A stretch of DNA of 64,000 nucleotides from Streptomyces fulvoviolaceus (GCF_000718165.1 NZ_JOEY01000010.1:145894-209893); one strand, 5' to 3'; shown: positions 34,979-45,127, counted from the stretch's first letter. Notes: a model not told the origin generated them from the sequence alone. A program made the numbers and translations.

Positions 34979-35533
34979 ATGAAGAAGTTCGCACGCATGG
35001 CCCTGGCCACCGTTGTCGCGCTCGTTGTGGGCCTTGCCCTGACGTCCTGCACCGACTCCAGCCAGGACAAGGAGAACAAGGCCAAGCAGGACAACTACGA
35101 CCACCTCGTGGCCCAGCAGCCGGCGGGCCGCATGGAGTACTCGCCGACCCGCGAAGCGATCAACCAGTGGATCAAGACGTGGGGGAAGCGGGGCAAACTC
35201 TCGTACGTCTACATCCAGAACGCCAACGGCGAGTACGGGTACTTCATCATGAAGGGCCTGCCGGTGCCGCGCTGCAAGATGCTCACTCCGACGGAGAAGG
35301 TGGAGTCCTCCTCCAACGGCGTCGCAGTCCTCGCGCAGCCCGGCATGGACGGCACGTACTCGTCGGGTTCCACCTGCAACGCCTACTACGGTTTCGACGC
35401 CACGACGGGCGTGTACATGGAGTTCACGGTTGGCACGAACCAGTCGTTCTTCCTGTTCGACAAGCCCATGACGATGCCGGAGTACGCCAGTGCCAAGCAA
35501 TTGGGGCCGACCTCGGTGAAGGACGTCGGGTAG
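34979..35533 (+). CDS. Lipoprotein paired with the small membrane protein
   Basis: 184 residues from ATG 34979. The signal peptide ends in the lipobox LALTSC. The mature part reads as a small globular domain (INQWIKTWGKRGKLSYVYIQNANG, YFIMKGLPVPRCKML, PGMDGTYSSGSTCNAYYGFDATTG). No known motif. GAGGG lies upstream. The close spacing to the previous gene suggests one operon, and such two-gene units occur in actinobacteria and phages by my recollection; the role could be surface exclusion or membrane maintenance, but this is speculation. Confidence 0.75.
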   Translation: MKKFARMALATVVALVVGLALTSCTDSSQDKENKAKQDNYDHLVAQQPAGRMEYSPTREAINQWIKTWGKRGKLSYVYIQNANGEYGYFIMKGLPVPRCKMLTPTEKVESSSNGVAVLAQPGMDGTYSSGSTCNAYYGFDATTGVYMEFTVGTNQSFFLFDKPMTMPEYASAKQLGPTSVKDVG

Positions 35534-35585
35534 CAACCTTGAGCAGTCGAGGGCCGGTTGGAAGAGTTCCGGCCCCCGTGTCCCG

Positions 35586-35883
35586 TCAAGCGGCGTCGAT
35601 GGCGCCGGTGATCTTGCGGGTCGTCTCCGCCAGGAGGGGGCCGGCCCGCCCTGGCCGGCCTGGGCCGCCGCTTCGACGGCGACCAGGACGGCGCCGCGGA
35701 GGCTGTCGGCCTCGCAGCGTCCTGTTCCTTCAGCAGGCTCATCGCCGCAGTCAGGGCCGACAGCACTCGATCGGCGAGTTCCGCCACGGATCGGCCGCCC
35801 AGGTCCTCGATCCTGAGCTTCTCGGTGATTACGTGCCCGATCGAGCCCTGGGTGGCCGCCTTGTGGGGCGAACCGGTGGGCAT
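35586..35883 (-). pseudogene. Small gene broken by two frameshifts
   Basis: From ATG 35883 the frame reads ITEKLRIEDLGGRSVAELADR and AAMSLLKEQDAA, then shifts. A second frame gives ADSLRGAVLVAVEAAAQAGQ, and a third gives GPLLAETTRKITGAIDAA with a stop at 35586-35588. Joined, the three pieces make one helical protein of about 98 residues. Restoring one G near 35700 and removing one base near 35640 repairs it. No family is recognised. Confidence 0.7.
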
Positions 35884-35987
35884 CGGCGGCGGCCGGCCGT
35901 GACGCGGTGCCGTAGGCGGCGGGTCGCAAGCGCCACGTGATCGCGGACACGACTGGTCTGCTCCTGGTCGTCGGCGGGAATGTGGCG

Positions 35988-36330
35988 GTGACGAACGAGA
36001 CGACAGCGGTGGACTGGCTGCGGGAGGCAGCCCGCCATGTGCTGCGCCCGACCGGACCGGCGCCGCGCCTCACCCGGCGCGGCCGGCAGTTCGACCTGGT
36101 CGTGGCTGCGGCCTTCGCCGTCTCCACCGTGTACTACGCCATCGATGTCGCTGACAATCAGATACGCGAGGTCCTCCCCGGTGTGGGCAGGGCGGGCGGT
36201 CCACCCGTCGGGAACGGATGCGCGGGTCGCCCTGAGCGTCCTCGCGCTCGTCACTTCGGGTGCCCTGGTACCGCGCCGCCGCTACCTGCTACCCGCTACC
36301 CGCTACCCGCTCGCCGTGCGCAGTGACCTG
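35988..36330 (+). pseudogene. Truncated sensor histidine kinase N-terminus
   Basis: From GTG 35988 the frame reads LTRRGRQFDLVVAAAFAVST, then after a frameshift near 36190, ARVALSVLALVTSGALVPRRRY and PLAV. Two membrane helices followed by RRR-YPLAV is the usual start of Streptomyces NarL-type sensor kinases. The phosphoacceptor and ATPase domains are missing. A 7-bp repeat has expanded inside the conserved RRRYPLA segment, inserting seven residues. Confidence 0.6.
36280..36307. repeat. Four tandem CGCTACC repeats
   Basis: A 7-bp unit repeated four times within the kinase remnant. The three extra units add 21 bases, so this insertion itself does not change frame. Confidence 0.9.
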
Positions 36331-36661
36331 CCTGGCGCTGCTGACCCCTCACGACGTTGCGCGGCTTACCTTCCATCCCCTCGTCGCGAGACTCCCGCCC
36401 GGCGGGCCGCGGCCGGCAGAAGCAGCACCGGAGGCTCGGTACCGTGGCGGGAAAACCGAGGTTCTGGGACGGAGCCGCTGAACAGCGGTGTGCGGCAGTC
36501 GTCTTCCATGGAGGATTCGGGATGGCCGGTGCCGCCTGGAGGCCACCCGGGCAGCCGGGCGCTTCTCCGGGTATCGGGCCACGTCGAGGTCACACGCATG
36601 ACACGCCGCCGGATGGTCCATCCGGCCTGCCCGCGGGCCTTCGGGTCATACCGTGTGGAAT
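36331..36661. other. Gap before the beta-helix gene
   Basis: Decayed continuation of the kinase remnant and the promoter region of the beta-helix gene. A short hairpin GGATGG-TCCATCC lies near 36611. No supported gene. Confidence 0.4.
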
Positions 36662-37726
36662 ATGACGAAATGCCATATCGCCTACCTGGCGTGTACCGCA
36701 GCGCTCATCGGGGCGGGGCTCGGGGCCGCCCCGCCGGTTGTTGCCGACCAGATGACCCACGTGGTCTTTCCGGGGGAGTCGATCCAGAAAGTGGTGGACG
36801 CCGCCGAACCGGGAGACACCGTTCTCCTGACCCCCGGCACGTACCGCGAGAGCGTCAAGGTGAGCACACCCGGGCTCACCCTGCGCGGCATGGGCCGCGG
36901 CACTGTCATCCAACCGGCGACGAAGAAGGCCGCCAACAGCTGTGCCGAGGGCGGCAACGGCATCTGCGTGGTCGGGACGAAGGACAAGAACGTCAAGGGC
37001 GTCACCGTCGCCTCCCTGACCGTGACCGGCTTCGCCAGGACCGGAGTGTTCGCCATGGCGACCGACGGGCTGACCGTGCGGAACGTGACCGCGGTGAAGA
37101 ACGGGGTGTGGGGGATCGCCCAGGAGCGGTCGGTCCGCGGTGTGTTCCGGAAGAACACCGCCCGGGACAACGGCGACGCCGGCCTGTTCCTCGCCAACGC
37201 GATCAAGGCCGAGGAAGGTGCCGCGGACACCGAGGGGACGGTGGTCGCACGCAACCGCCTGGAAGGCAACCGGATCGGCATCACCGTCCGCCGCCTGCGC
37301 AACCTCACCGTCGCGGACAACCACATCACCGGCAACTGCGCGGGCGTGTTCGTCGTGGGCGACGAGAACAAGCCGAAGGCCGGCGCCCTGACCGTGCGCG
37401 ACAACCGCATCGCGCGGAACAACAAGTCCTGCCCGAAGAGCTCACGGTTGGACGCACTGCAGGGCTCCGGCATCGTGCTGACCGGTGCCGAGGACACCCT
37501 GGTGACGGGGAACCGGGTCACGGACAACGCCGGCAACTCCTCGATGTCGGGTGGCATCGTCCTGTTCAAGAGCTTCGTGGGCACCACCAGCGAGCGGAAC
37601 CGGATCACCGACAACGTGCTGCAGGGCAACACCCCGGCGGACCTCGTCAACACGGACACCGGTGAGGGCAACACCTTCGAAGGCAACTCCTGCCGGGCGT
37701 CCCAGCCTGCGGGGCTGTGCTCATGA
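36662..37726 (+). CDS. Secreted right-handed beta-helix protein
   Basis: 354 residues from ATG 36662 (a GTG three codons earlier is possible). A signal peptide (YLACTAALIGAGLGAAPPVVA) is followed by the parallel beta-helix opening IQKVVDAAEPGDTVLLTPGTY and many repeats of the NxVTxNxxGI kind (VRNVTAVKNGVWGIA, VADNHITGNCAGVFV, VTDNAGNSSMSGGIVLF). This is the pectate-lyase-like/NosD fold. Polysaccharide binding or cleavage is plausible but no catalytic residues are assignable. The stop overlaps the methyltransferase start as ATGA, an unusual coupling between an exported protein and a cytosolic enzyme. Confidence 0.88.
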   Translation: MTKCHIAYLACTAALIGAGLGAAPPVVADQMTHVVFPGESIQKVVDAAEPGDTVLLTPGTYRESVKVSTPGLTLRGMGRGTVIQPATKKAANSCAEGGNGICVVGTKDKNVKGVTVASLTVTGFARTGVFAMATDGLTVRNVTAVKNGVWGIAQERSVRGVFRKNTARDNGDAGLFLANAIKAEEGAADTEGTVVARNRLEGNRIGITVRRLRNLTVADNHITGNCAGVFVVGDENKPKAGALTVRDNRIARNNKSCPKSSRLDALQGSGIVLTGAEDTLVTGNRVTDNAGNSSMSGGIVLFKSFVGTTSERNRITDNVLQGNTPADLVNTDTGEGNTFEGNSCRASQPAGLCS

Positions 37727-38769
37727 CGACCGCACAGACCGCACACACCGCACACACCGCCCCACCGCCGTCCATGCGGCTCAGGGAGCTCGTGTTCGGG
37801 GCGGCATGTGCGGCTGCCCTCCGCGCGGCCGCCCGGCTGGGGGTCGCCGATGCCCTCGGTGACAGCCCACTGGCCGTGGAGGACCTCGCGGCGGCGGTGA
37901 AGGCCGAGCCGAAGCCGCTGCGACGGCTGTTGCGGGCCCTGTCCTGCTACGGCATCTTCGCCGAGCAGCAGGACGGGACGTTCACGCACACCGAGATGTC
38001 CCGGCTGCTGCGCGAGGACGATCCGAACAGCCTGCGCGACATCGCGTTGTGGTGCACCGAGCCGTGGACCTGGGACGTGTGGCCGAAGCTGGACGAGGCG
38101 GTGCGCTCCGGCCGCAATGTCGTAGAGGATCTGTACGGCAAGGAGTTCTTCCCCTACCTCAACGAGGACGCCCCGGAATCGGCCGACGTCTTCAACCGCG
38201 CCATGACGACCTCCAGTGTGCAGTCCGCGCGAGACGTCGCGCAGTTCCTCGATCTGTCGGGGAGCACGTCGGTCGCCGACATCGGGGGTGGTCAGGGGCA
38301 TGTGGTGGCGAGCCTGTTGGAGAAGTACCCGTCGCTCCAGGGCACCCTGCTCGACCTGCCGCGCGTGGTGGACAACGCCGACCCACGGCTGCGCGCGGGA
38401 GGCGCGCTCGCGGACCGGATGCGCATCGTGCCCGGTGACTGCCGTGCGGCCATCCCGGTCCAGGCTGATGTGTACATCATCAAGAACATCCTGGAGTGGG
38501 ACGACGACAGCACCACCCGGACACTGCGCAACGTCATCGAGGCGGGCGGCCGGGGAGCGCGGGTCGTGGTCATCGAGAACCTCGTCGACGACACGCCCTC
38601 GATGCGATTCAGCACCGCCATGGACCTGTTGCTGCTCCTCAACGTCGGAGGGGCCAAGCACACCACCCAGAGCATGGTCGGCAGGCTGACGGACGCGGGC
38701 CTGGTCATCGACGACGTTCGCCCGGTCAACCCCTACCTGCACGCGTTCGACTGCACCGTCCCCGGGTGA
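37723..38769 (+). CDS. SAM-dependent O-methyltransferase (AcnL/TcmN type)
   Basis: 348 residues from ATG 37723. An N-terminal dimerisation/winged-helix domain (LGVADALGDSPLAVEDLAAAV, FTHTEMSRLLRED) is followed by a Rossmann SAM domain with VADIGGGQGHVVASLL, the acidic loop LLDLPRVV and the catalytic-region segment YIIKNILEWDDD, where other family members have a catalytic His (LHDW/LHNW) and this one has LEW. It belongs to small-molecule O-methyltransferases of polyketide pathways. It ends against the whiE-like operon, converging with the last cyclase across a long hairpin. A role in pigment methylation is plausible. Confidence 0.88.
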   Translation: MTTAQTAHTAHTAPPPSMRLRELVFGAACAAALRAAARLGVADALGDSPLAVEDLAAAVKAEPKPLRRLLRALSCYGIFAEQQDGTFTHTEMSRLLREDDPNSLRDIALWCTEPWTWDVWPKLDEAVRSGRNVVEDLYGKEFFPYLNEDAPESADVFNRAMTTSSVQSARDVAQFLDLSGSTSVADIGGGQGHVVASLLEKYPSLQGTLLDLPRVVDNADPRLRAGGALADRMRIVPGDCRAAIPVQADVYIIKNILEWDDDSTTRTLRNVIEAGGRGARVVVIENLVDDTPSMRFSTAMDLLLLLNVGGAKHTTQSMVGRLTDAGLVIDDVRPVNPYLHAFDCTVPG

Positions 38770-38794
38770 CCGCGTCCCCCGGAAAGTTCCCGTA

Positions 38795-38845
38795 GACCGC
38801 CGGTCGCCGGGCACGCGACGCTCGCGTGTCCGGCGACCGGCGGTC
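38795..38845. terminator. Very long 24-bp stem terminator between convergent genes
   Basis: Arms 38795-38818 and 38822-38845 are complementary except for one G-T pair, with a 3-base loop. It separates the methyltransferase from the last gene of the pigment operon and should stop both. Confidence 0.9.
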
Positions 38846-38856
38846 GAACGTGCGGT

Positions 38857-39189
38857 TCAGGAGGTGGCGTCCCGCTCCCAGAGGTAGAAGCGGTGCGCCA
38901 TCGCGTCCTTCGGCGAACGCCAGGTCGCCGGGTCGTACGCGGAGACGTACGCCGACAACCGTTCACTGATGTCCCGGAACTCGGGGTGCCCCGCCGCTTT
39001 TGCGATGGCGGGTCCGGGGTCCCGCTCGGACTCGATGAGGTGCAGGTACACGTCGTCGAACTGGAAGAGGCTGCGCCGGGCGACGCCCACGAGGTGCGGC
39101 AGTTCTCCCCGGTCCGACTCGTCGAACACCTTGGCGATGTCCAGGGCCGACCCCGGGGCCATGCGGGCGACGATCAGGGATTGGTGCAT
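38857..39189 (-). CDS. whiE-ORFVII: TcmI-family polyketide cyclase (whiE ORFVII-like)
   Basis: 110-residue ferredoxin-like-fold cyclase closing later rings of the pigment polyketide. Typical features are HQSLIVARMAPGSALDIAKVF at the start, FQFDDVYLHLIES, and the end AMAHRFYLWERD. Length is normal for the family. It is the last gene of the pigment operon, 20 bases after the aromatase/cyclase gene. Assignment to the whiE pathway rests on gene order and on the similarity of all neighbours to the spore-pigment set. Confidence 0.9.
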   Translation of the reverse strand: MHQSLIVARMAPGSALDIAKVFDESDRGELPHLVGVARRSLFQFDDVYLHLIESERDPGPAIAKAAGHPEFRDISERLSAYVSAYDPATWRSPKDAMAHRFYLWERDATS

Positions 39190-39209
39190 CGTCCTGTCCT
39201 CCGTCCGGA

Positions 39210-39948
<739 letters not shown>

Positions 39949-40009
39949 GCGGTTCCTCTCCTTGCTTGGTGATGTGTGGTGCTTCGTGAGGTGTGCTCGC
40001 AATGCCTCG

Positions 40010-41260
40010 CTACGAGGCGTCGGTGGCGCCGAGCCGTAGCACCAGCGCCGAGTTCGACCCCATGAGTCCTCGGCTGAGGACCAGCGCCGTGTGCAGCTCG
40101 GCGGCACGGGCGCGGGTGGTGACGAGGTCGAGGTCGTGGCAGACGTCGAAGACGTTGGGAGTGGGTGGGATCAGACCGTGCTCCATCGCGAGCACCGCCG
40201 CGGCGACGTCCAGAACGGGCGCCGCGCTGTAGCCCCGGCCGACGGCGGTCTTCGGCGCCGTGACGGGGACGCGTCTGCCGTGCGTGCCCAGGGCGTCCGC
40301 GATCGCCAGCGCTTCGGCACGGTCCGCCTCCGGTACGCCGAGGGCGTCGGCGAAGACCACGTCGATCTCCTCGGGGGCGCAGGCGGCCTCGTGCAGGGCG
40401 CCCCGGACGGCCTCGGCCAAGCCCTCCCGGGACTGCGTCCAGCGGGAGGCGCCGGTGAACGTCGCCGCGTGTCCCGCCAGGGTGGCCCGCACGGGCGCGC
40501 CCCGTTCCCGGGCCGAGGTCTCGGCCTCCACGACGAGCATGGCGCCGCCTTCCGCGGGCACGAATCCGCAGGCCGAGGCGGTGAACGGGCGGTAGGCGCG
40601 CTCCGGGTCCTCGACGGTGCTCAGTTCCTCGTAGCCGAGCTGGCAGACCATCGAGTAGGGGGCCAGCGGCGCCTCGGTCGCGCCGGCCACCATCACGTCG
40701 GTGCCGCGCCGCACGGCCCGCGCCGCATGCGCCAGGGCGTCCAGGCCGCCGGCCTCGTCGGAGGCGATCACCCCGCAGGGGCCCTTGAAGCCGTAGCGGA
40801 TGGAGATCTGGCCGGTGCTCGCGGCGTAGAACCAGGCGATGGACTGGTACGGCCCGACGAAGCGGCTGCCCTTGTCCCACAGTTGCTGCAGCTCCCGCTG
40901 CCCGAACTCGCCGCCGCCGGAACCGGCCGCGGTGACCACGCCCACGGAGAACGGCGCGGCGTCGGTGTCGGGCCGGCCGAGGCGGGCGTCGTCGAGTGCC
41001 TGGTCGGCCGCGGCCATCGCGAAGTGCGTGAACCGGTCGGTCTGGACGAGGTAGCGCTCCTCGACCGCCGACTGCGGGTCGAAGTCCCGGACCTCTCCGG
41101 CCACCCGCAGCGGCAGGTGCGCGCATCCGGCGCGGGTGACCCGGTCCAGGACGCTGATGCCCTCCCGGGTGGACTTCCAGAAGGTGTCGGTGCTCGTTCC
41201 GTTGGGCGCGACCACGCCGATTCCGGTGACGGCCGCGCGCCGAGGATGCGGTTCGCTCAT
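40010..41260 (-). CDS. whiE-ORFIV: Chain length factor, KS-beta (whiE ORFIV-like)
   Basis: 416-residue partner of the ketosynthase that sets polyketide length. The fold is that of thiolase-type KS ([38 protein letters not shown]). The site of the KS cysteine lies in [17 protein letters not shown], near residue 165: as in all CLFs there is no Cys, but the residue usually Gln (QAG) appears as Glu here. The KS histidine regions are also replaced. The start overlaps the KS stop as ATGA, so the two subunits are made in equal amounts. Confidence 0.95.
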   Translation of the reverse strand: MSEPHPRRAAVTGIGVVAPNGTSTDTFWKSTREGISVLDRVTRAGCAHLPLRVAGEVRDFDPQSAVEERYLVQTDRFTHFAMAAADQALDDARLGRPDTDAAPFSVGVVTAAGSGGGEFGQRELQQLWDKGSRFVGPYQSIAWFYAASTGQISIRYGFKGPCGVIASDEAGGLDALAHAARAVRRGTDVMVAGATEAPLAPYSMVCQLGYEELSTVEDPERAYRPFTASACGFVPAEGGAMLVVEAETSARERGAPVRATLAGHAATFTGASRWTQSREGLAEAVRGALHEAACAPEEIDVVFADALGVPEADRAEALAIADALGTHGRRVPVTAPKTAVGRGYSAAPVLDVAAAVLAMEHGLIPPTPNVFDVCHDLDLVTTRARAAELHTALVLSRGLMGSNSALVLRLGATDAS

Positions 41261-42525
41261 CGTGTCTTCTCCCTCGGCAGGTTCAGGATCACCGCGGACT
41301 GGAAGCCGCCGAACCCGCTGCCCACGGAGAGCACACTGTTCAGTCTTCGCTCCCGGGCGACGCGTGGGACGTAGTCCAGGTCGCACTCGGGGTCCGGGGT
41401 CTCGTAGTTCGCGGTGGGCGGGACGACCTGGTGGGTCAGGGCCAGCGCACAGGCGACGAGCTCGATCGCGCCGATCGCGCCGAGGGAGTGGCCCACCATG
41501 GATTTGATGGAGCTCATGGGCGTGTCATAGGCGTGCGCGCCCAGGGCCTGTTTGACCGCGGCCGTTTCGTGCCGGTCGTTCTGCTGGGTGCCCGATCCAT
41601 GCGCGTTGACGTAGTCGATCGCTGTGCCGTCGAGCCGGGCCTGGTCGAGGGCGTCCTCGATGGCCCGGGCCATTTCCAGGCCCTCGCTGGTCAGACCGGT
41701 CATGTGGTAGGCGTTGCCGAAGGTGGCGTAGCCGCTGATCTCGCAGTACACGTGCGCGCCGCGGGCCAGAGCGTGTTCCAGCTCCTCCAGGACGAGTACC
41801 GCACCGCCCTCGCCCATGACGAACCCGTTGCGGTCCGCGTCGAAGGGGCGTGAGGCGTGGGCGGGGTCGTCGTTGTTCGGGGACGTGGCCTTGATCGCGT
41901 CGAAGCAGGCCATGGTGATCGGTGAGATCGGGGAGTCCGAGGCGCCGGTTATGCACACGTCGGCCCGGCCCTCCTCGATCGTGTGGAAGGCGTACCCGAC
42001 CGCGTCGAGCCCCGAGGTGCAGCCGGTGGAGACGGTCTGCACCGGCCCGCGTGCCTCGAACCGCTCCGCCACCGTCGAGGCGAGTGTGCTGGGCGAGAAC
42101 GCCCGGTGCAGGTGTGGGCCGGCCTCTCGGTGGTCCACGTCCCAGCGCTTGCCGCGATCGCTGACCAGCACGTAGTCGTGCTCCAGCCGGGTGGTTCCGC
42201 CGACCGCGGTGCCCAGGGAGACCCCGACTCGCCACGGGTTCTCCACGGCGAGGTCCAGGCCGGAGTCCCGTATCGCCTCCTCCCCGGCGACCAGGGCGAA
42301 CTGGATGTACCGGTCGCACCGTGCGATCTGCTCCGCGTCCAGCCCGTGGACCGCCGGGTCGAAGTCGCACTCGGCGGCGATCCGTGAACGCAGCCCGGCC
42401 GGGTCGAAGAACGTGATGCCCCGCGTCGCCGTGCGCCCGTTGGACAGGAGATCCCAGAACGCCGGTACGCCGATGCCGTCCGGGGCGACGATGCCTATGC
42501 CGGTGACTGCCACGCGCCTCGTCAT
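41257..42525 (-). CDS. whiE-ORFIII: Type II PKS ketosynthase, KS-alpha (whiE ORFIII-like)
   Basis: 422-residue condensing enzyme that builds the pigment poly-beta-ketone from malonyl-ACP. The active-site Cys is in [10 protein letters not shown] near residue 168; the His pair is in NAHGSGT and [16 protein letters not shown] closes the protein. Sequence character ([19 protein letters not shown]) is that of spore-pigment KS enzymes. The start ATG 42525 overlaps the cupin stop, and its own stop overlaps the CLF start, both as ATGA, so cupin, KS and CLF are one coupled unit. Confidence 0.97.
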   Translation of the reverse strand: MTRRVAVTGIGIVAPDGIGVPAFWDLLSNGRTATRGITFFDPAGLRSRIAAECDFDPAVHGLDAEQIARCDRYIQFALVAGEEAIRDSGLDLAVENPWRVGVSLGTAVGGTTRLEHDYVLVSDRGKRWDVDHREAGPHLHRAFSPSTLASTVAERFEARGPVQTVSTGCTSGLDAVGYAFHTIEEGRADVCITGASDSPISPITMACFDAIKATSPNNDDPAHASRPFDADRNGFVMGEGGAVLVLEELEHALARGAHVYCEISGYATFGNAYHMTGLTSEGLEMARAIEDALDQARLDGTAIDYVNAHGSGTQQNDRHETAAVKQALGAHAYDTPMSSIKSMVGHSLGAIGAIELVACALALTHQVVPPTANYETPDPECDLDYVPRVARERRLNSVLSVGSGFGGFQSAVILNLPREKTR

Positions 42526-42983
42526 GAACGGACCTGAGATTGCTCGGCCGTCCGTCCCGCGCCCGCGTGGGTCGCCTCCACCGCGATCGGGACGCCGTCG
42601 GCGTCCTCGGTGTCGACGTGGCCGAGCGGCGGGCTCGGGGCGAGCGGGCCGAGGTGGAAGACCATGCGGGCCTCCACCTTGCCGACGTTGCGGAAGCGGT
42701 GCCGCATGTGGGCGGGGATCATGAGCCCCTGCTCGGGCTGCAGCGCGTGGGGCTCGCCGTCCAGGTCCACCTCCAGCTGCCCGCAGACGACGTAGATGAA
42801 CTCCTCGGAGTACGGGTGGTAGTGCTCGGCGATGCGGTCGCCGGGCTGGATGATGGCCACGCCCATGAAGCCGCTGGTCGAGCCGACGGTGGTGGGGGTG
42901 AGCAGAGCACGCAGGTCGCCACCGCGCCGAGTGTTGGGCTCGACCTCGCTGACATCCACGATTCCGGGATGGTGGTTGTTCAC
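42522..42983 (-). CDS. whiE-ORFII: Cupin protein (whiE ORFII-like)
   Basis: 153-residue single-domain cupin. The metal-binding motif is clear: [20 protein letters not shown] (His, His, Glu) and [12 protein letters not shown] (His). Such cupins are conserved in spore-pigment operons, where they are thought to act in cyclisation or oxygenation, but the exact step is not settled. The stop overlaps the ketosynthase start. An upstream gap of 66 bases separates it from the SchA/CurD-like gene. Confidence 0.92.
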   Translation of the reverse strand: MNNHHPGIVDVSEVEPNTRRGGDLRALLTPTTVGSTSGFMGVAIIQPGDRIAEHYHPYSEEFIYVVCGQLEVDLDGEPHALQPEQGLMIPAHMRHRFRNVGKVEARMVFHLGPLAPSPPLGHVDTEDADGVPIAVEATHAGAGRTAEQSQVRS

Positions 42984-43049
42984 GACGTTCCTCCGAACAT
43001 GTGCAGCATCGACATGAGGGCGTGGCCGTCAGGGCCCGGTGCCGGCGAA

Positions 43050-44204
43050 TCAGGCGTCGGGCGCGCGGCGGTCGGTGACGAGTTCCATGCGGGAGACCGT
43101 GAGGAGGCGCGCGGGGACGCCGTCCCTCAGTGCCGACCCGTCCGCCCCGAGGGCTCCGCCGTCGAGGAGTGCCGTCAGCTCGGCCGCCTGACCGCGATCC
43201 GTGAGACCGAGCACGGGGCCGGGGTCGGTGTCGAGGCCGCCGCGCACATCGACCAGCCGCACCACGACGTCGTCGCGCTGGAAGATCGTGCTGCGCAGCA
43301 CCGGTCCGTGCGGATCGTCCGCCGCCGCCTCGTCCTGCCGGGCGAGCAACTCGGCCAGCCGCATACCGCAACCCTCACGGGCCGGGTAGTACAACGCGTG
43401 CCGCACAGCGTCCGGACTCTCCTCGCCTGCCGTCACATGGTGTACGGCGGGCAGCGCCGCGCGGGTGAAGAAGACCCGGGCGGACTCGGGATCACCGAGG
43501 TCCCGGTCCTGCTCCAGATAGGGGTTGATGGCCTCCTCGACGGCCCGTACCTCGGGCTGCCGGGCGACGTGGCGCAGCGCGGCGAGCAGGTCGCCCCGTA
43601 CCTCGATGGCTCGGACCACCCGGTTGCCGTGCATGAACAGGGAGGTGCGGCACAGCCGGGTGGTGTCGTCGACCCGCGGCTCCGGTGAGGTGTACCCGGA
43701 GAGGATCTTGGCGACGGTCTCCTCGCTGCCCGGCTTGACCGTGAAGGTGAGTGCGTGCCGGATCACGCCGTCACCGATCCTGGGCGATGCCTGGAGCCGG
43801 CGCTTCCCCTGCGCGGCGTCCACCGCCGGGCCGCCGGTCTCGCGGACGATGTGGAAGCGCAGCGACCTGGTGTCCCGGACACAACTGTGCAGTGGCTCCA
43901 CCATCCGCACGTGTTCCTCGCTGTTCACCCAGGTGAGGAAGGGCGGGGCGCTCTCCCACTCACTCGTGATGAGCCATTGGGAGGGGTTCTCGATGGACTG
44001 GCACAGCTGGTCGCTGACATGCCCGGGGACGGACGCGACCTGGTTGCACAGCTGCTCGTACGCCTCCAGGAACTGCTGCTGGGCCCCGTCGTAGACGTCC
44101 ACCAGCAGGACGACACGGAGCCTGGAGCCGTCGAAAACGGACTGGGAGACACGCTGCGACGCCTCTTGCAGCGGTTCCGAAACACGTTCAGACGTGGTGG
44201 TCAT
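43050..44204 (-). CDS. whiE-ORFI: SchA/CurD-like protein (whiE ORFI-like)
   Basis: 384 residues from ATG 44204, with AGGAG upstream; a longer frame to 44318 has no ribosome site. This is the first gene of the pigment operon, with the SchA/CurD-like dimeric alpha-beta domains ([22 protein letters not shown] and a second related half [23 protein letters not shown]). The family is found only in spore-pigment clusters (whiE, sch, cur) as far as I know, and its role is undefined. The operon promoter, in whiE dependent on sporulation regulators, should lie in 44205-44356. Confidence 0.9.
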   Translation of the reverse strand: MTTTSERVSEPLQEASQRVSQSVFDGSRLRVVLLVDVYDGAQQQFLEAYEQLCNQVASVPGHVSDQLCQSIENPSQWLITSEWESAPPFLTWVNSEEHVRMVEPLHSCVRDTRSLRFHIVRETGGPAVDAAQGKRRLQASPRIGDGVIRHALTFTVKPGSEETVAKILSGYTSPEPRVDDTTRLCRTSLFMHGNRVVRAIEVRGDLLAALRHVARQPEVRAVEEAINPYLEQDRDLGDPESARVFFTRAALPAVHHVTAGEESPDAVRHALYYPAREGCGMRLAELLARQDEAAADDPHGPVLRSTIFQRDDVVVRLVDVRGGLDTDPGPVLGLTDRGQAAELTALLDGGALGADGSALRDGVPARLLTVSRMELVTDRRAPDA

Positions 44205-44356
44205 CCTGCGTACATCTCCTTCGTGGGGGCAGAGGCGGACGAACGCCGGCCACGTTGCTGTGACGTCGGCGTGCCTCGATCCTGAGCCCGCCCCCGGAAG
44301 CCCGCGACTCGGATGCACTGCGCGGGTGACCGGCCGGCCGCGAAGGCGGGGCCGGC

Positions 44357-45064
44357 TCAGACGAGGTGGGCGAAGACCACCAGGTTGTCCGTGTAGTCCC
44401 TGACCGTACGGTCGTAGTCACCCGCACAGGTGATGAGCCGGACCTGGGCCTGGGCCGTGTCGCCGTACACACGCCGGCTGGGGAAGTGCTCCTTGTCGAA
44501 CGTCTCCACGCTGTCGACCACGAAGGACGCTCTGCGCCCGTCAGCCCGTTTGACATGGAAGACGTCCCCTTTCTCCAGTTCTCCGAGGTCCGCGAACACG
44601 GCCGCCGACGTCGCCGTGTCGACATGCCCGGCGATGACCGACGTGCCCGCCTCCCCGGGGGACGCTCCCTTGGAGTGCCAGCCGACGAGGTTGATGTCGT
44701 CGGCGGGAGGTGGTTCGAGCTGTCCCGTGCGACCGATGGCGAGCTCCGTGAAGGGGGCGTCGACCGAGATCTTCGGAATGAGCAGGCGCACGGGCCTCGA
44801 CCGCGGCAGACGCTTCCCCGCACGCTGCCCGGCCGGCTGCCCGGCCGGAGGAGCTGCCGCGGAGGTGTGAGCGGCCCGCGGCGGGCGGGGGGTGTCGGAC
44901 GACGCGGTGTCGGACGAGGTGTCGGTGCCGCCGAACAGGCCCACGGCCAGCACCAGGGCCGCCACGGCGCCCATCACCATCACCTTGGTGCGGGATCCCT
45001 GCCCGGTCGGGGCGGGTTCGTTGCCGCCGGGGTTGTCTGCGGGGGAAGAAGGACGGACTGTCAT
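44357..45064 (-). CDS. Class F sortase
   Basis: 235-residue transpeptidase with one N-terminal membrane helix (VMVMGAVAALVLAVGLF) and an outside catalytic domain. Sortase residues are visible: His in SVIAGHVDT and Cys in RLITCAGDYD; an Arg should follow near the C-terminus (RTVRDY). The size and lack of a C-terminal helix fit class F, common in actinobacteria and poorly characterised. The substrate is probably the neighbouring gene product at 45202, which ends in a sorting-signal-like tail. A G-quadruplex-like repeat lies between the two genes. Confidence 0.92.
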   Translation of the reverse strand: MTVRPSSPADNPGGNEPAPTGQGSRTKVMVMGAVAALVLAVGLFGGTDTSSDTASSDTPRPPRAAHTSAAAPPAGQPAGQRAGKRLPRSRPVRLLIPKISVDAPFTELAIGRTGQLEPPPADDINLVGWHSKGASPGEAGTSVIAGHVDTATSAAVFADLGELEKGDVFHVKRADGRRASFVVDSVETFDKEHFPSRRVYGDTAQAQVRLITCAGDYDRTVRDYTDNLVVFAHLV

Positions 45065-45098
45065 CGGACACCACCTCAGCGGGGCACGGCAGTAAATC

Positions 45099-45127
45099 GG
45101 ACGGGGGACGGGGGACGGGGGACGGGG
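45099..45127 (+). repeat. GGGGGAC repeats, G-quadruplex motif
   Basis: Four G-runs (5, 5, 5 and 4 bases from 45103) separated by AC, preceded by a shorter run. It lies 35 bases upstream of the leftward sortase start, so the template strand is G-rich. A textbook quadruplex pattern; effect on expression untested. Confidence 0.85.
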
